From an uncultured Lachnospiraceae bacterium (GTDB lineage: Bacteria > Bacillota > Clostridia > Lachnospirales > Lachnospiraceae), in NCBI GenBank assembly GCA_934352055.1, contig CAKRJY010000013.1, positions 13,585 through 77,584 on the forward strand: a stretch of DNA of 64,000 nt, in the 5' to 3' direction. The notes below the pieces were generated by a model that saw nothing but the letters and a program-made list of their open reading frames with translations, had not been told where the DNA came from and searched no databases. Of the stretch, positions 26,527 through 34,845 are shown piece by piece; positions within the stretch are counted from its first letter, which is position 1; each line of letters opens with the position of its first letter. Made by a program: the position numbers and the translations under genes.

Positions 26527-27303
26527 ATGAGTGTTCAGTTATTAGATAAGACAAGAAAAATTGGGAAATTATTGCACAACAATAATTCTTCAAAAGTAGT
26601 TTTTAATGATATTTGTCAAGTGTTGACAGAGATTCTGGATTCCTGCATCCTTGTCATCAGTAAAAAGGGCAAGGTGCTTGGTGTTAGTCATAGCAAGAGC
26701 ACACCGGATATTACAGAACTGATTGTGGATGAGGTCGGAGGCTTTATTGATCCGATGCTGAATGAGAGATTACTTGGAATCCTTTCTACAAAAGAGAATG
26801 TCAATTTACAGACTTTGGGATTTGAGGGATCGGAAATCAATCGTTATTCTGCGATTATCGCACCGCTTGATATCGCGGGTGAGCGCTTAGGAACGTTGTT
26901 TGTATACCGTTATGATAATCCATATGATATTGATGATATTATTCTATGCGAGTATGGAACAACAGTCGTTGGATTGGAAATGATGCGTTCTGTGAACGAA
27001 GAAAATGCAGAGGAGAATCGTAAGATTCAAATCGTAAAATCAGCAATCAGCACACTTTCTTTTTCAGAGCTGGAGGCTATCAATCATATTTTTGATGAAT
27101 TAGAGGGCGAAGAAGGTATTCTCGTTGCATCGAAGATTGCAGACCGTGTTGGTATTACAAGATCTGTTATTGTCAATGCACTTCGTAAATTTGAGAGTGC
27201 AGGAGTGATCGAATCCAGATCATCAGGTATGAAGGGAACATACATTAAGGTATTAAATGATGCCGTCTTTGATGAGTTGGATAAGAACAAAAGAAACAGT
27301 TAA
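26527..27303 (+). CDS. codY: GTP-sensing global repressor CodY
   Basis: 258 aa from ATG 26527 (SD GAGGAGGAAG); the normal CodY length is about 259. The N-terminal GAF domain (MSVQLLDKTRKIGKLLHNNN, residues 1-20, to about 155) binds branched-chain amino acids in the family. The C-terminal winged helix is at about 200-245 (ASKIADRVGITRSVIVNALR, then SAGVIESRSSGMKGTYIKVL). It represses nutrient-acquisition, stationary-phase and often motility genes when GTP and branched-chain amino acids are plentiful. It lies immediately upstream of flgB, as in B. subtilis, and has a CodY box at its own promoter. Confidence 0.97.
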   Translation: MSVQLLDKTRKIGKLLHNNNSSKVVFNDICQVLTEILDSCILVISKKGKVLGVSHSKSTPDITELIVDEVGGFIDPMLNERLLGILSTKENVNLQTLGFEGSEINRYSAIIAPLDIAGERLGTLFVYRYDNPYDIDDIILCEYGTTVVGLEMMRSVNEENAEENRKIQIVKSAISTLSFSELEAINHIFDELEGEEGILVASKIADRVGITRSVIVNALRKFESAGVIESRSSGMKGTYIKVLNDAVFDELDKNKRNS

Positions 27304-27333
27304 ATCAATTGCATAGGCAAGGATGGATGATAT

Positions 27334-27366
27334 AAAAGGGACTTATGGCAGCATAGGTCTCTTTTT
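27334..27366 (+). terminator. Terminator after codY
   Basis: An imperfect stem (AAAAG, GAC, TATG paired with CATA, GTC, CTTTTT) with a GCAG loop and a short T-run lies 30 bases after the codY stop. It separates codY from the fla/che promoter region. Confidence 0.55.
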
Positions 27367-27420
27367 CATTTCTAACAAATACTTGTGTCGTAATATGTAA
27401 AATAACACAATATCATGTAA

Positions 27421-27436
27421 AAAACACTTGTGTTTT
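27421..27436. promoter_or_regulatory. Inverted repeat at the flgB promoter
   Basis: AAAACAC-TT-GTGTTTT is a perfect 7-base inverted repeat overlapping the -35 of the fla/che promoter. TTGTGT also occurs at 27383 and ACACAA at 27405. It may be an operator for a flagellar regulator; no protein is assigned. Confidence 0.4.
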
Positions 27437-27455
27437 CATAGATATAATTTATAAT
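27428..27455 (+). promoter_or_regulatory. Sigma-A-type promoter of the fla/che operon
   Basis: TTGTGT (27428-27433), a 16-base spacer and TATAAT (27450-27455). Two further TATAAT hexamers lie at 27443 and 27455, so the exact -10 is uncertain. No SigD-type (TAAA...GCCGATAA) promoter was seen here. Confidence 0.5.
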
Positions 27456-27498
27456 ATAATAAGATTAGGCTAAGTATGTGTCAAAAGGAGATAGGAAC

Positions 27499-27894
27499 AT
27501 GATCAATTCGAATGCATTCAGTTATATCAATGTCTTGGATCGGGCGGCAGATGCCAGCTGGACGCGTGAAACAGCCATTGCAAACAACGTGGCAAATGTG
27601 GATACACCGGGATATAAAAGGCAGGATGTAGCATTTGAAGATATTTTAAAACGCGAATTAAAGAGTTCCAAATATAACACGTTGCAAAAAGCCGTAGATC
27701 ATGTGTCTCTGGATAAGCTGGAGGGACAGGTTTATACCGATTATGCGTCATATTCTTATCGACTGGATGGCAATAATGTAGATATTGACACGGAAAATGT
27801 AGAGCTTGCGTCAGAGCAGCTGCGTTACCAGACGCTGACAAAAGCAGCAAGTGAAGAACTTACGCGTATGAGTACTGCAATGCAGACACCATAA
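27499..27894 (+). CDS. flgB: Flagellar proximal rod protein FlgB
   Basis: 131 aa from ATG 27499 (SD AAAGGAG, 8 bases upstream); an in-frame start at 27478 lacks an SD. The rod-protein signature is ANNVANVDTPGYKRQDVAFE near the N-terminus. The C-terminal helix (ELASEQLRYQTLTKAASEEL) forms the axial coiled coil with other rod proteins. FlgB is the first rod subunit exported through the flagellar type III system, between the MS ring and the distal rod. First gene of the fla/che operon. Confidence 0.96.
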   Translation: MINSNAFSYINVLDRAADASWTRETAIANNVANVDTPGYKRQDVAFEDILKRELKSSKYNTLQKAVDHVSLDKLEGQVYTDYASYSYRLDGNNVDIDTENVELASEQLRYQTLTKAASEELTRMSTAMQTP

Positions 27895-27907
27895 GAGGAG
27901 GTAGAAC

Positions 27908-28351
27908 ATGGGATTATTTCAATCATTTGACATTTGTGCGTCAGGTATGACAGCACAGCGCTTTCGTATGGATACCATTGCGGAGAATATCGCAAATGTA
28001 AATACAACAAGAACGGAAGATGGAACACCATATCGCCGTAAGATCGTTACCTTTGAGGAAAAAGCAGTGACACCATCGTTTTCCAATGTGTTAGCAAACA
28101 CAACACAATTTCAGGGAAACGGTGTAAAGGTGGCAAAAGTGTCGGAGGATTACGAGACAGATTTTACGATGGAGTACGATCCGTCGCATCCGGATGCGGA
28201 CGAGAACGGCTATGTCTCTTACCCGAATGTGAATACGGTAACAGAGATGACCAACTTAATTGACAGCAGCCGTGCATACGAAGCAAACACAACTGCATTT
28301 AATGCCATGAAATCCATGGTACAGGCAGGCCTTAATATTGGACAATCATAA
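27908..28351 (+). CDS. flgC: Flagellar proximal rod protein FlgC
   Basis: 147 aa, normal size. The N-terminal motif FDICASGMTAQRFRMDTIAENIANVNTTRT is the family signature (first part shown). The C-terminal SSRAYEANTTAFNAMKSMVQ ends in the usual rod/hook helix. It assembles in the rod with FlgB and is exported by the flagellar apparatus. Thirteen bases after flgB, with AGAGGAGG as SD. Confidence 0.97.
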   Translation: MGLFQSFDICASGMTAQRFRMDTIAENIANVNTTRTEDGTPYRRKIVTFEEKAVTPSFSNVLANTTQFQGNGVKVAKVSEDYETDFTMEYDPSHPDADENGYVSYPNVNTVTEMTNLIDSSRAYEANTTAFNAMKSMVQAGLNIGQS

Positions 28352-28379
28352 TTTTCATAAGTTTACATAGGAGATAGCG

Positions 28380-28703
28380 ATGGACGTTACGACAACAGCG
28401 GCATTAAATGGCCTATATAAGACAACCAACAATCAGTCATCCATCAAACAGGCAAATCAGACATCAGTTTCAAATAATAGCTTTGATCAGGTGTTAGCTG
28501 GTGCCATGCAGATGGTCGATGATACCAATACATTGCAAAACAATGCGTCAGCAGAGGCAATTTCATTTGCCCTTGGTGAGACAGACAATGTGCACGATCT
28601 TTTGATCGCAGAGAAAAAAGCAAATTTGGCACTGCAGTATACGGTGGCAATTCGTAACCAGTTTATTTCCGGTTACAACACAATTATGAATATGCAAATC
28701 TAA
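28380..28703 (+). CDS. fliE: Flagellar hook-basal body protein FliE
   Basis: 107 aa. The C-terminal half fits FliE (ISFALGETDNVHDLLIAEKKANLALQYTVAIRNQFISGYNTIMNMQI; only the family pattern is relevant). FliE is the adaptor between the MS ring and the rod. The N-terminal 35 residues are polar and low in complexity, as is common. Position between flgC and fliF agrees. The SD AGGAGA lies 6 bases before the ATG. Confidence 0.95.
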   Translation: MDVTTTAALNGLYKTTNNQSSIKQANQTSVSNNSFDQVLAGAMQMVDDTNTLQNNASAEAISFALGETDNVHDLLIAEKKANLALQYTVAIRNQFISGYNTIMNMQI

Positions 28704-28721
28704 AATAGAAGGAAGTAAATC

Positions 28722-30317
28722 ATGCCGGAGAGAGTACAACAGATATTAAATCGAATAGTGGAATGGTGGAAGAACTTTAACACCAGACAAAAAGCTCTGA
28801 TCATCAGTATCGCGGCAGTGGTTGTTGTGGCATTTTCTATTTTGGGATTTGTTATGACAAGACCGACCATGGTCAATCTGATTACCTGTGATTCGGCAAA
28901 ACAGGCATCTTCTGTAAAAGAGTTATTGGATAGTAACAGTATCACGTATGAAGTTTCAGATGATGGATTGACATATTCTGTAAAAAAAGAAGACCGCGCA
29001 AATGCGACAATTCTTTTGGGAAGTAATGATATTCCATCGGAAGGATTTAGTATTAACGATGCTATTGATGGAAGCTTTAGCACGACGGAAGCAGATAAGA
29101 GTAAAAAATACCAGTTGTATCTGGAAGAAAAGTTTGCAGATGATTTGGAGACAATCTCAAATATTTCCAAAGCACAGGTGACATTGTCGCTGCCGGAAGA
29201 TGATGGGACTATCATTTCCAAAGAAGAAGAGGCGTACGCCAGTATTATCTTACAGCTTAATGATGAGATGGGAGAAGAGCAGGCGGCAGGTATTGCAAAG
29301 TACGTTGCAACGGAATTGGGAAATAAAACAACAGATAATATCCAGATTTTAGATGGAGACGGAAATACACTGTTTTCGGGCGGAGATGAGACATCTACCG
29401 CAGGAAAGGCATCTTCAAATATGACCGTGCAGCAAAAAGCAGAAGCTAACGTATCCAATGCAGTCAAAAGTGTGATTCTTGGTACAAATGTGTATGACAA
29501 TGTCGAAGTGGGTATGAATCTGGACATGAACTTCGATCAGCAAAAGATAGAAGATTATCACTACTATGTAGACGAGGGACAGACACAAGGCTATCTGGAT
29601 AGCCGTACGGAATCTACCTCAGAATCTACATCAGGGGCTGGTGGTCCACCGGGGACGGATACCAACGATGATGACACGACATATGTGTTAGAAGATGGAA
29701 CGATTACGTCTTCGAACACATCAGATATCACAGAAGACTATCTGCCAAGTGAGACGATCACGACCACAGAAAAGGCTGTGGGAACAATTAATCTGGAAAA
29801 TTCATCGTTGACGGTAGTTGCTACGAATCGAGTTGTCTACAACGAAGATAAGTTAAAAGCAGATGGCACATTGGATAATATGACGTTTGATGAATTTGTG
29901 GCACAGAACTCAGAACGTGTAAAAACCGATGTGGATCAGGATTTTTATAATATGGTATCAAAGGCAACGGGTATTTCTACGGATAATATTTCAATTGTCG
30001 CTTATGAAATTCCGATGTTCCAATATTCAGAAGGCAGTGGAAGAGACTGGACAGATTATCTCCAGATTATTCTGGCGGTACTCATCTTTGCAATGCTCGC
30101 ATTTGTTGTGTTCCGCAGCATGCGTCCACAGCAGGAAGAAGAAGTGGCAGAGGCAGTGACGGTAGAGTCCCTGCTCGAAGCACAGGAAAATCAGCTGGAT
30201 GATATTGGCTTCAATGAGAAGTCAGAGGCAAGATTGCTGATTGAAAAATTTGTAGATGAAAATCCAGAAGCAGTAGCTTCTCTATTGCGCAACTGGTTAA
30301 ATGATGATTGGGGTTAA
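28722..30317 (+). CDS. fliF: Flagellar MS-ring protein FliF
   Basis: 531 aa. The first membrane helix is at about 25-45 (ALIISIAAVVVVAFSILGFV) and the second near 443-465 (YLQIILAVLIFAMLAFVVF). Between them lie ring-building domains with SLPEDDGTIISKEEEAYASI and an acidic Thr/Ser-rich insert (residues about 285-345). The C-terminal tail EAVASLLRNWLNDDWG is the FliG-binding motif. FliF forms the inner-membrane ring on which the motor and export gate assemble. Confidence 0.97.
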   Translation: MPERVQQILNRIVEWWKNFNTRQKALIISIAAVVVVAFSILGFVMTRPTMVNLITCDSAKQASSVKELLDSNSITYEVSDDGLTYSVKKEDRANATILLGSNDIPSEGFSINDAIDGSFSTTEADKSKKYQLYLEEKFADDLETISNISKAQVTLSLPEDDGTIISKEEEAYASIILQLNDEMGEEQAAGIAKYVATELGNKTTDNIQILDGDGNTLFSGGDETSTAGKASSNMTVQQKAEANVSNAVKSVILGTNVYDNVEVGMNLDMNFDQQKIEDYHYYVDEGQTQGYLDSRTESTSESTSGAGGPPGTDTNDDDTTYVLEDGTITSSNTSDITEDYLPSETITTTEKAVGTINLENSSLTVVATNRVVYNEDKLKADGTLDNMTFDEFVAQNSERVKTDVDQDFYNMVSKATGISTDNISIVAYEIPMFQYSEGSGRDWTDYLQIILAVLIFAMLAFVVFRSMRPQQEEEVAEAVTVESLLEAQENQLDDIGFNEKSEARLLIEKFVDENPEAVASLLRNWLNDDWG

Positions 30318-30319
30318 TT

Positions 30320-31327
30320 ATGGCAAATGAGGAATTATCTGGTGTACAAAAAGCAGCAATTTTGCTGATTACATTGGGACCGGAAAAATCTGCAGATATT
30401 TTTAAACATTTAAAAGAAGATGAAATTGAAGAATTGACGCTTGAAATTGCGAATACGCAAAGCGTTTCTCCAAAGTTAAAGGAAGATGTCATCAATGAGT
30501 TTTATCAGGTGTGTCTTGCACAGCAGTATATTGCAGAAGGTGGTATTGGCTATGCAAAAGAACTTTTGGAGAAAGCATTGGGTGCAGATGAGGCAACACG
30601 CGTGATTACGAAGCTGACAGCATCATTGCAGGTGCGTCCATTTGAGTTTATCCGCAAGACAGAGCCTTCACAGGTTTTGAACTTTATTCAGGATGAACAT
30701 CCGCAGACGATTGCTATGATTTTGTCGTATTTGTCTCCAGGACAGGCATCGATGATTTTAGGTGCTTTGGATCCGGAAAAACAGGCAGATGTAGCAAAGC
30801 GTATTGCGATGATGGATCGTACTTCACCGGAAGTAATCAAGGAAGTGGAGCGCGTATTGGAACGCAAGCTTTCTTCTCTGATCAATCAGGATTACACCAT
30901 TGCCGGTGGCGTGGATGCCATCGTTGCTATTTTGAATACCGTAGATCGAGGAACAGAAAAACGAATTATGGAGTCTTTGGAAATCGAAGAGCCGGAACTT
31001 GCAGACGAAATCCGCAAGAAAATGTTCGTATTCGAAGATATTTTGTTGTTGGACGACAGAGCAATTCAGCGTGTTATGCGTGATGTGGATAACAGTGATC
31101 TGAGTGTGGCACTTAAGGGTGCAAACGAGGAAGTACAGGCTGCAATTTTCAAAAATATGTCTTCTCGTATGGCTACGATGATCAAGGAAGATATGGAATT
31201 TATGGGTCCGGTACGAATGAAGGATGTAGAGGAAGCGCAGCAGAAAATTGTTGGTATTATCCGCAAGTTAGAAGATTCCGCAGAGATTGTAATCTCCAGA
31301 GGTGGAGGTGACGAACTGGTTGTCTAA
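30320..31327 (+). CDS. fliG: Flagellar motor switch protein FliG
   Basis: 335 aa from ATG 30320, 2 bases after fliF (SD GGGG within the end of fliF); a TTG at 30308 also reads in frame but is unlikely. The N-terminal FliF-binding domain begins ELSGVQKAAILLITLGPEKS. The middle EHPQT motif is DEHPQTIAMILSYL. The C-terminal torque helix contains FEDILLLDDRAIQRVMRDVD with charged residues facing the stator. It transmits stator force to the rotor and reverses with FliM/FliY. Confidence 0.97.
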   Translation: MANEELSGVQKAAILLITLGPEKSADIFKHLKEDEIEELTLEIANTQSVSPKLKEDVINEFYQVCLAQQYIAEGGIGYAKELLEKALGADEATRVITKLTASLQVRPFEFIRKTEPSQVLNFIQDEHPQTIAMILSYLSPGQASMILGALDPEKQADVAKRIAMMDRTSPEVIKEVERVLERKLSSLINQDYTIAGGVDAIVAILNTVDRGTEKRIMESLEIEEPELADEIRKKMFVFEDILLLDDRAIQRVMRDVDNSDLSVALKGANEEVQAAIFKNMSSRMATMIKEDMEFMGPVRMKDVEEAQQKIVGIIRKLEDSAEIVISRGGGDELVV

Positions 31328-32162
31328 TATTTTATATCGTGTACAGATGGCTCCACAAGAGGATACAAAAACATGTGTGATTGACTCAAACGAACTGGTG
31401 GATGAGAAAATAGAAACCAGAAGGCGCGAAGAGAAAAGACGTCAGCTGCATCAAATGGCAGCGGAAGATGATTTTGTTCCGATGGATGGAGAAAATCTAG
31501 AAGAAGAGGAAGCCAATTTAGGGGAAACGCTTCCGGAGGAAGTAGAACCGGAAGAACCACAGATTGATTATGTGGCAGAAGCAAAGGCACAGGCGGATGC
31601 TATTTTGGCAGATGCAAATCTGACGGCAGAGAACATTTTGGCAGAGGCACATGAACAGGCAGAAGCACTGCGGTCTCATGCAGAAGCTGAAGGGCAGAAG
31701 CAGGGGTATGAGCAGGGAATGCAGGAAGCTGCTGTAAAGCAGCGTGAGATGGAACAGCAATTACAACGCTCACAGGAACAATTGCAACAGCAATATGAAG
31801 AAAAACAAAATGCCATAGAACATGATGTGGTAGATGTGGTTTGTGAAGTGGTAGAAAAGGTCTTTTTGGTTCAGTTTGGTGACAAAAAAGAGATTATTCT
31901 ACATTGTGTGGATCAGGCACTGACAAATATTGAGGGAAGTAAAACCTTTATGATTCGTGTGAATGAGAATAACTTAGAGTATTTGCGCGCGCATAAAGAA
32001 GAACTGCAAGAAAAAGTAGGACAGGATGTTATGTTAGACATCGTCTTAGATCCGCTTTTGGATGAAAAACAGTGCATGATAGAGACAGATGGCGGATTGT
32101 TTGACTGTGGTATGGATACACAGATGCGCAATTTAGCTAAAGATATTAAATCCCTCAGTTGA
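31320..32162 (+). CDS. fliH: Flagellar export ATPase regulator FliH
   Basis: 280 aa from TTG 31320 (MSNILYRVQ). This start has GGAGGTG nine bases upstream and overlaps fliG by eight bases. GTG 31302 and GTG 31308 in frame are alternatives. The protein has an acidic N-terminal linker, a long helical segment (EAKAQADAILADANLTAENI) with AxxxG-like repeats, and a C-terminal FliI-binding domain (NENNLEYLRAHKEEL ... DPLLDEKQCMIETDGGLFDC). FliH dimers hold FliI in the cytosolic export complex. Confidence 0.9.
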   Translation: MSNILYRVQMAPQEDTKTCVIDSNELVDEKIETRRREEKRRQLHQMAAEDDFVPMDGENLEEEEANLGETLPEEVEPEEPQIDYVAEAKAQADAILADANLTAENILAEAHEQAEALRSHAEAEGQKQGYEQGMQEAAVKQREMEQQLQRSQEQLQQQYEEKQNAIEHDVVDVVCEVVEKVFLVQFGDKKEIILHCVDQALTNIEGSKTFMIRVNENNLEYLRAHKEELQEKVGQDVMLDIVLDPLLDEKQCMIETDGGLFDCGMDTQMRNLAKDIKSLS

Positions 32163-32174
32163 TGGAGATATAAC

Positions 32175-33491
32175 GTGGATATTGATCGCAGTAAATATTT
32201 AGCACTTACAAATGAAACATATTTTGATTGTCTGGGTCGCGTCACGAAAGTGGTGGGACTCACAATTGAGTCTGTAGGACCCGATGCAAAATTAAATGAT
32301 TTATGTCGTATTTTTGTGGATGGTAATCGGGAACAGGCAGTCATGGCGCAGGTTGTTGGATTTCGTGATAAACACTTATTACTGACACCGTTTGATAGTG
32401 TGGATGGTATCGGCATTGGTGCTGTGGTAGAGAACACAAAAGCACCGCTAACCATACCGGTCGGAGAAGCCTTGTTAGGACATACATTGGATGGTATTGG
32501 ACGTCCAACGGATGTAGATGAGCTTTACCTGTCAGAAGAATATCCGGTGGACAGTACACCGCCGGAACCGATGGATCGAGAGATTATTTCTGACGTGTTA
32601 CCACTGGGGGTAAAAGCGGTAGACGGTCTGATTACAGTTGGAAAAGGACAACGAATCGGAATTTTTGCCGGATCTGGTGTTGGAAAAAGTACTTTGATGG
32701 GTATGTTTGCACGGAATACCAAGGCAGATATCAATGTAATAGCATTGATTGGAGAACGTGGACGTGAGGTAAGAGAATTTATTGAGCGTGATCTTGGACC
32801 GGAAGGTATGAAAAGAAGCGTTGTGGTTGTGGCAACGTCAGATAAACCGGCGTCTATTCGTAAGTGTGCTGCAAAAACAGCAACGGCGGTTGCAGAATAT
32901 TTCCGTGATCAGGGAAAGGACGTACTTTTAATGATGGATTCGCTGACGCGTTTTTCTATGGCACAGCGGGAAATCGGACTTGCAGCCGGAGAACCGCCGG
33001 TGACAAGAGGCTATCCTCCTAGTGTGTATTCAGAAATGCCAAAGTTATTGGAACGTGCAGGAAATTCAGATAAAGGATCCATTACGGGACTTTATACCGT
33101 ACTTGTGGACGGTGATGATTTCAACGAACCAATTACTGATACTGCGAGAGGTATTTTGGATGGTCATATTGTTTTGTCACGAAAACTGGCGCAAATGAAC
33201 CATTATCCTGCCATTGATGTTCTGGCAAGTATTTCCCGTGTGATGAGTGCAATAGCAACGAAAGAACATAAGCAGATGGCTGGAAAATTAAAAAATGTCA
33301 TGGCAACTTATCAGGAAGCAGAAGATCTGATTAATATTGGCGCTTACAAAGCGGGCTCCAATAAACAAATTGATTATGCTATTTCTAAAATTGATCAGGT
33401 GAATGATTTCCTTTGTCAAAGTACGGAAGATAAATATGATTTTGACGAAATTGTCGGTGCATTGGAACAGATGTTTCAGGAACCGGCATGA
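32175..33491 (+). CDS. fliI: Flagellum-specific ATPase FliI
   Basis: 438 aa from GTG 32175 (SD GGAGAT). F1-beta-like ATPase of flagellar type III export. Walker A: GIFAGSGVGKSTLMGM near residue 163; IALIGERGREVREFIE; Walker B: DVLLMMDSLTRFSMAQREIGLA; AGEPPVTRGYPPSVYSEMPKLLERAG is the type III ATPase signature (first 20 residues are diagnostic). It unfolds and delivers substrates to FlhA/FlhB and is controlled by FliH and FliJ encoded on either side. Confidence 0.97.
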   Translation: MDIDRSKYLALTNETYFDCLGRVTKVVGLTIESVGPDAKLNDLCRIFVDGNREQAVMAQVVGFRDKHLLLTPFDSVDGIGIGAVVENTKAPLTIPVGEALLGHTLDGIGRPTDVDELYLSEEYPVDSTPPEPMDREIISDVLPLGVKAVDGLITVGKGQRIGIFAGSGVGKSTLMGMFARNTKADINVIALIGERGREVREFIERDLGPEGMKRSVVVVATSDKPASIRKCAAKTATAVAEYFRDQGKDVLLMMDSLTRFSMAQREIGLAAGEPPVTRGYPPSVYSEMPKLLERAGNSDKGSITGLYTVLVDGDDFNEPITDTARGILDGHIVLSRKLAQMNHYPAIDVLASISRVMSAIATKEHKQMAGKLKNVMATYQEAEDLINIGAYKAGSNKQIDYAISKIDQVNDFLCQSTEDKYDFDEIVGALEQMFQEPA

Positions 33492-33513
33492 TGTTATAGA
33501 AAAGAGATAACAG

Positions 33514-33969
33514 ATGGCAAAATTTAGGTATCGTATGCAAAATATCCTGGAAATCAAAGAAAAGATGGAAGAACAGGAAAAGATAGCATATGGCATTGCA
33601 AATGCAAAACTGGCAGAAGAACAGGAAAAACTACAACAATTATTTGTCCGTCAGGCTGGGTATGAGGCACGACTGAAAGAATTGAACTGTGGTGTGCTTG
33701 ACCTGGCAGAGATTCAAACCTGTAAAAGAGCAATAGATTCTATGAAATCCATGATTCGAGACCAGATGATTGCCGTGCATACAGCACAGAGAAACTTGGA
33801 AATGGCCAGAAAGCGTCTGAATGAAGTGATGAAAGAAAGAAAGACGCATGAAAATCTTAAGGAAAAGGCTTTTGAAGCATTTAAGGAAGAATTACTTGCG
33901 GAAGAAAGTAAAATGACAGATGAGTTGGTAAGCTACACCTATCATAACAAAGAGACAGATCAGGAGTAA
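33514..33969 (+). CDS. fliJ: Flagellar export protein FliJ
   Basis: 151 aa, entirely helical, with the FliJ opening FRYRMQNILEIKEKMEEQEK and a long antiparallel coiled coil. FliJ sits in the FliI hexamer like the gamma subunit of F1 and links the ATPase to FlhA. Sequence conservation is low in this family, so position right after fliI is a large part of the evidence. Start ATG with GAGATAAC upstream. Confidence 0.92.
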   Translation: MAKFRYRMQNILEIKEKMEEQEKIAYGIANAKLAEEQEKLQQLFVRQAGYEARLKELNCGVLDLAEIQTCKRAIDSMKSMIRDQMIAVHTAQRNLEMARKRLNEVMKERKTHENLKEKAFEAFKEELLAEESKMTDELVSYTYHNKETDQE

Positions 33970-33973
33970 AACG

Positions 33974-34783
33974 ATGGCAGAAGAAAAAGAAGATAAGAAG
34001 GCAAGACGGGCAGCCGCAAAAGAAGCAAAACGCGCAAAGAAGAAAGAAAAGCAAGACGGAAATATAGACGAGGAAGAAGAAACACTTGGCAGCAAAGTGT
34101 TGATTGGTGTGGTTGCCGTTGTTATTATATTACTTTGGCTGCTGATTTTAGGTATTCTTGTTAAAATGGATGTCGGAGGATTTGGCTCTACCGTGCTTTA
34201 TCCGGTGCTCAAAGATGTTCCGGTCATCAACAAGATATTGCCGGATGTTCAGGAATATGCGAAGGAAGACGAAGCCTATACCTATGATTCTGTGGAGGAC
34301 GCGGTAAAGCGGATCAAAGAACTGGAAAAAGAACTGGCGGATGCCAAGGCAAGCAAAGATGATTCAGATGCGCATGTAGCAGACCTGGAAGCACAATCGC
34401 AGGAATTACAGAATTATAAACAAAATGAAGCATCTTTTGAAGAAGAAAAAGAAAAATTCTATCAAGAGGTTGTTTTTTCGGACAAAGCACCCGATATAAG
34501 TGCATATAAAGAGTATTATGAGAGTATTGAGCCACAGAAGGCAGAAGAAATATACAAACAGGTAGTTGAACAGACACAGGAGAATGATGAAATCAAGGCG
34601 TATGCATCGACCTATTCATCAATGAAACCAAAACAGGCAGCTGCTATTTTTAACACAATGACAGACAACTTACAACTTGTTGGCAAAATACTATGGGCGA
34701 TGGATGCCCAGTCCAGAGGGAATATTCTAGGGGCTATGGATGCGGACACAGCTGCGGCAGTGACCAAATTGATGGAACCTTAA
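33974..34783 (+). CDS. MotE-like (YlxF) protein with MgtE N-terminal-type domain
   Basis: 269 aa. The very basic N-terminus (KKARRAAAKEAKRAKKKEKQ) is followed by one membrane helix at 42-64, a coiled-coil region (VKRIKELEKELADAKASK), and two MgtE-N-like helical repeats. These are ISAYKEYYESIEPQKAEEIY, then YSSMKPKQAAAIFNTMTDNL, then ILWAMDAQSRGNILGAMDAD. MotE in other bacteria stabilises motility proteins; YlxF occupies this exact position in B. subtilis. Four bases after fliJ. Confidence 0.85.
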   Translation: MAEEKEDKKARRAAAKEAKRAKKKEKQDGNIDEEEETLGSKVLIGVVAVVIILLWLLILGILVKMDVGGFGSTVLYPVLKDVPVINKILPDVQEYAKEDEAYTYDSVEDAVKRIKELEKELADAKASKDDSDAHVADLEAQSQELQNYKQNEASFEEEKEKFYQEVVFSDKAPDISAYKEYYESIEPQKAEEIYKQVVEQTQENDEIKAYASTYSSMKPKQAAAIFNTMTDNLQLVGKILWAMDAQSRGNILGAMDADTAAAVTKLMEP

Positions 34784-34845
34784 GAATATATAGTTCCAAT
34801 AGGAACGAGTACATTGATAATTGCATATGGAAGGAGGAAGATACC

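Noticed and set aside
27304..27498. CodY box at the flgB promoter
   Set aside because: No site close to AATTTTCWGAAAATT was found in this region; the only good match is upstream of codY.
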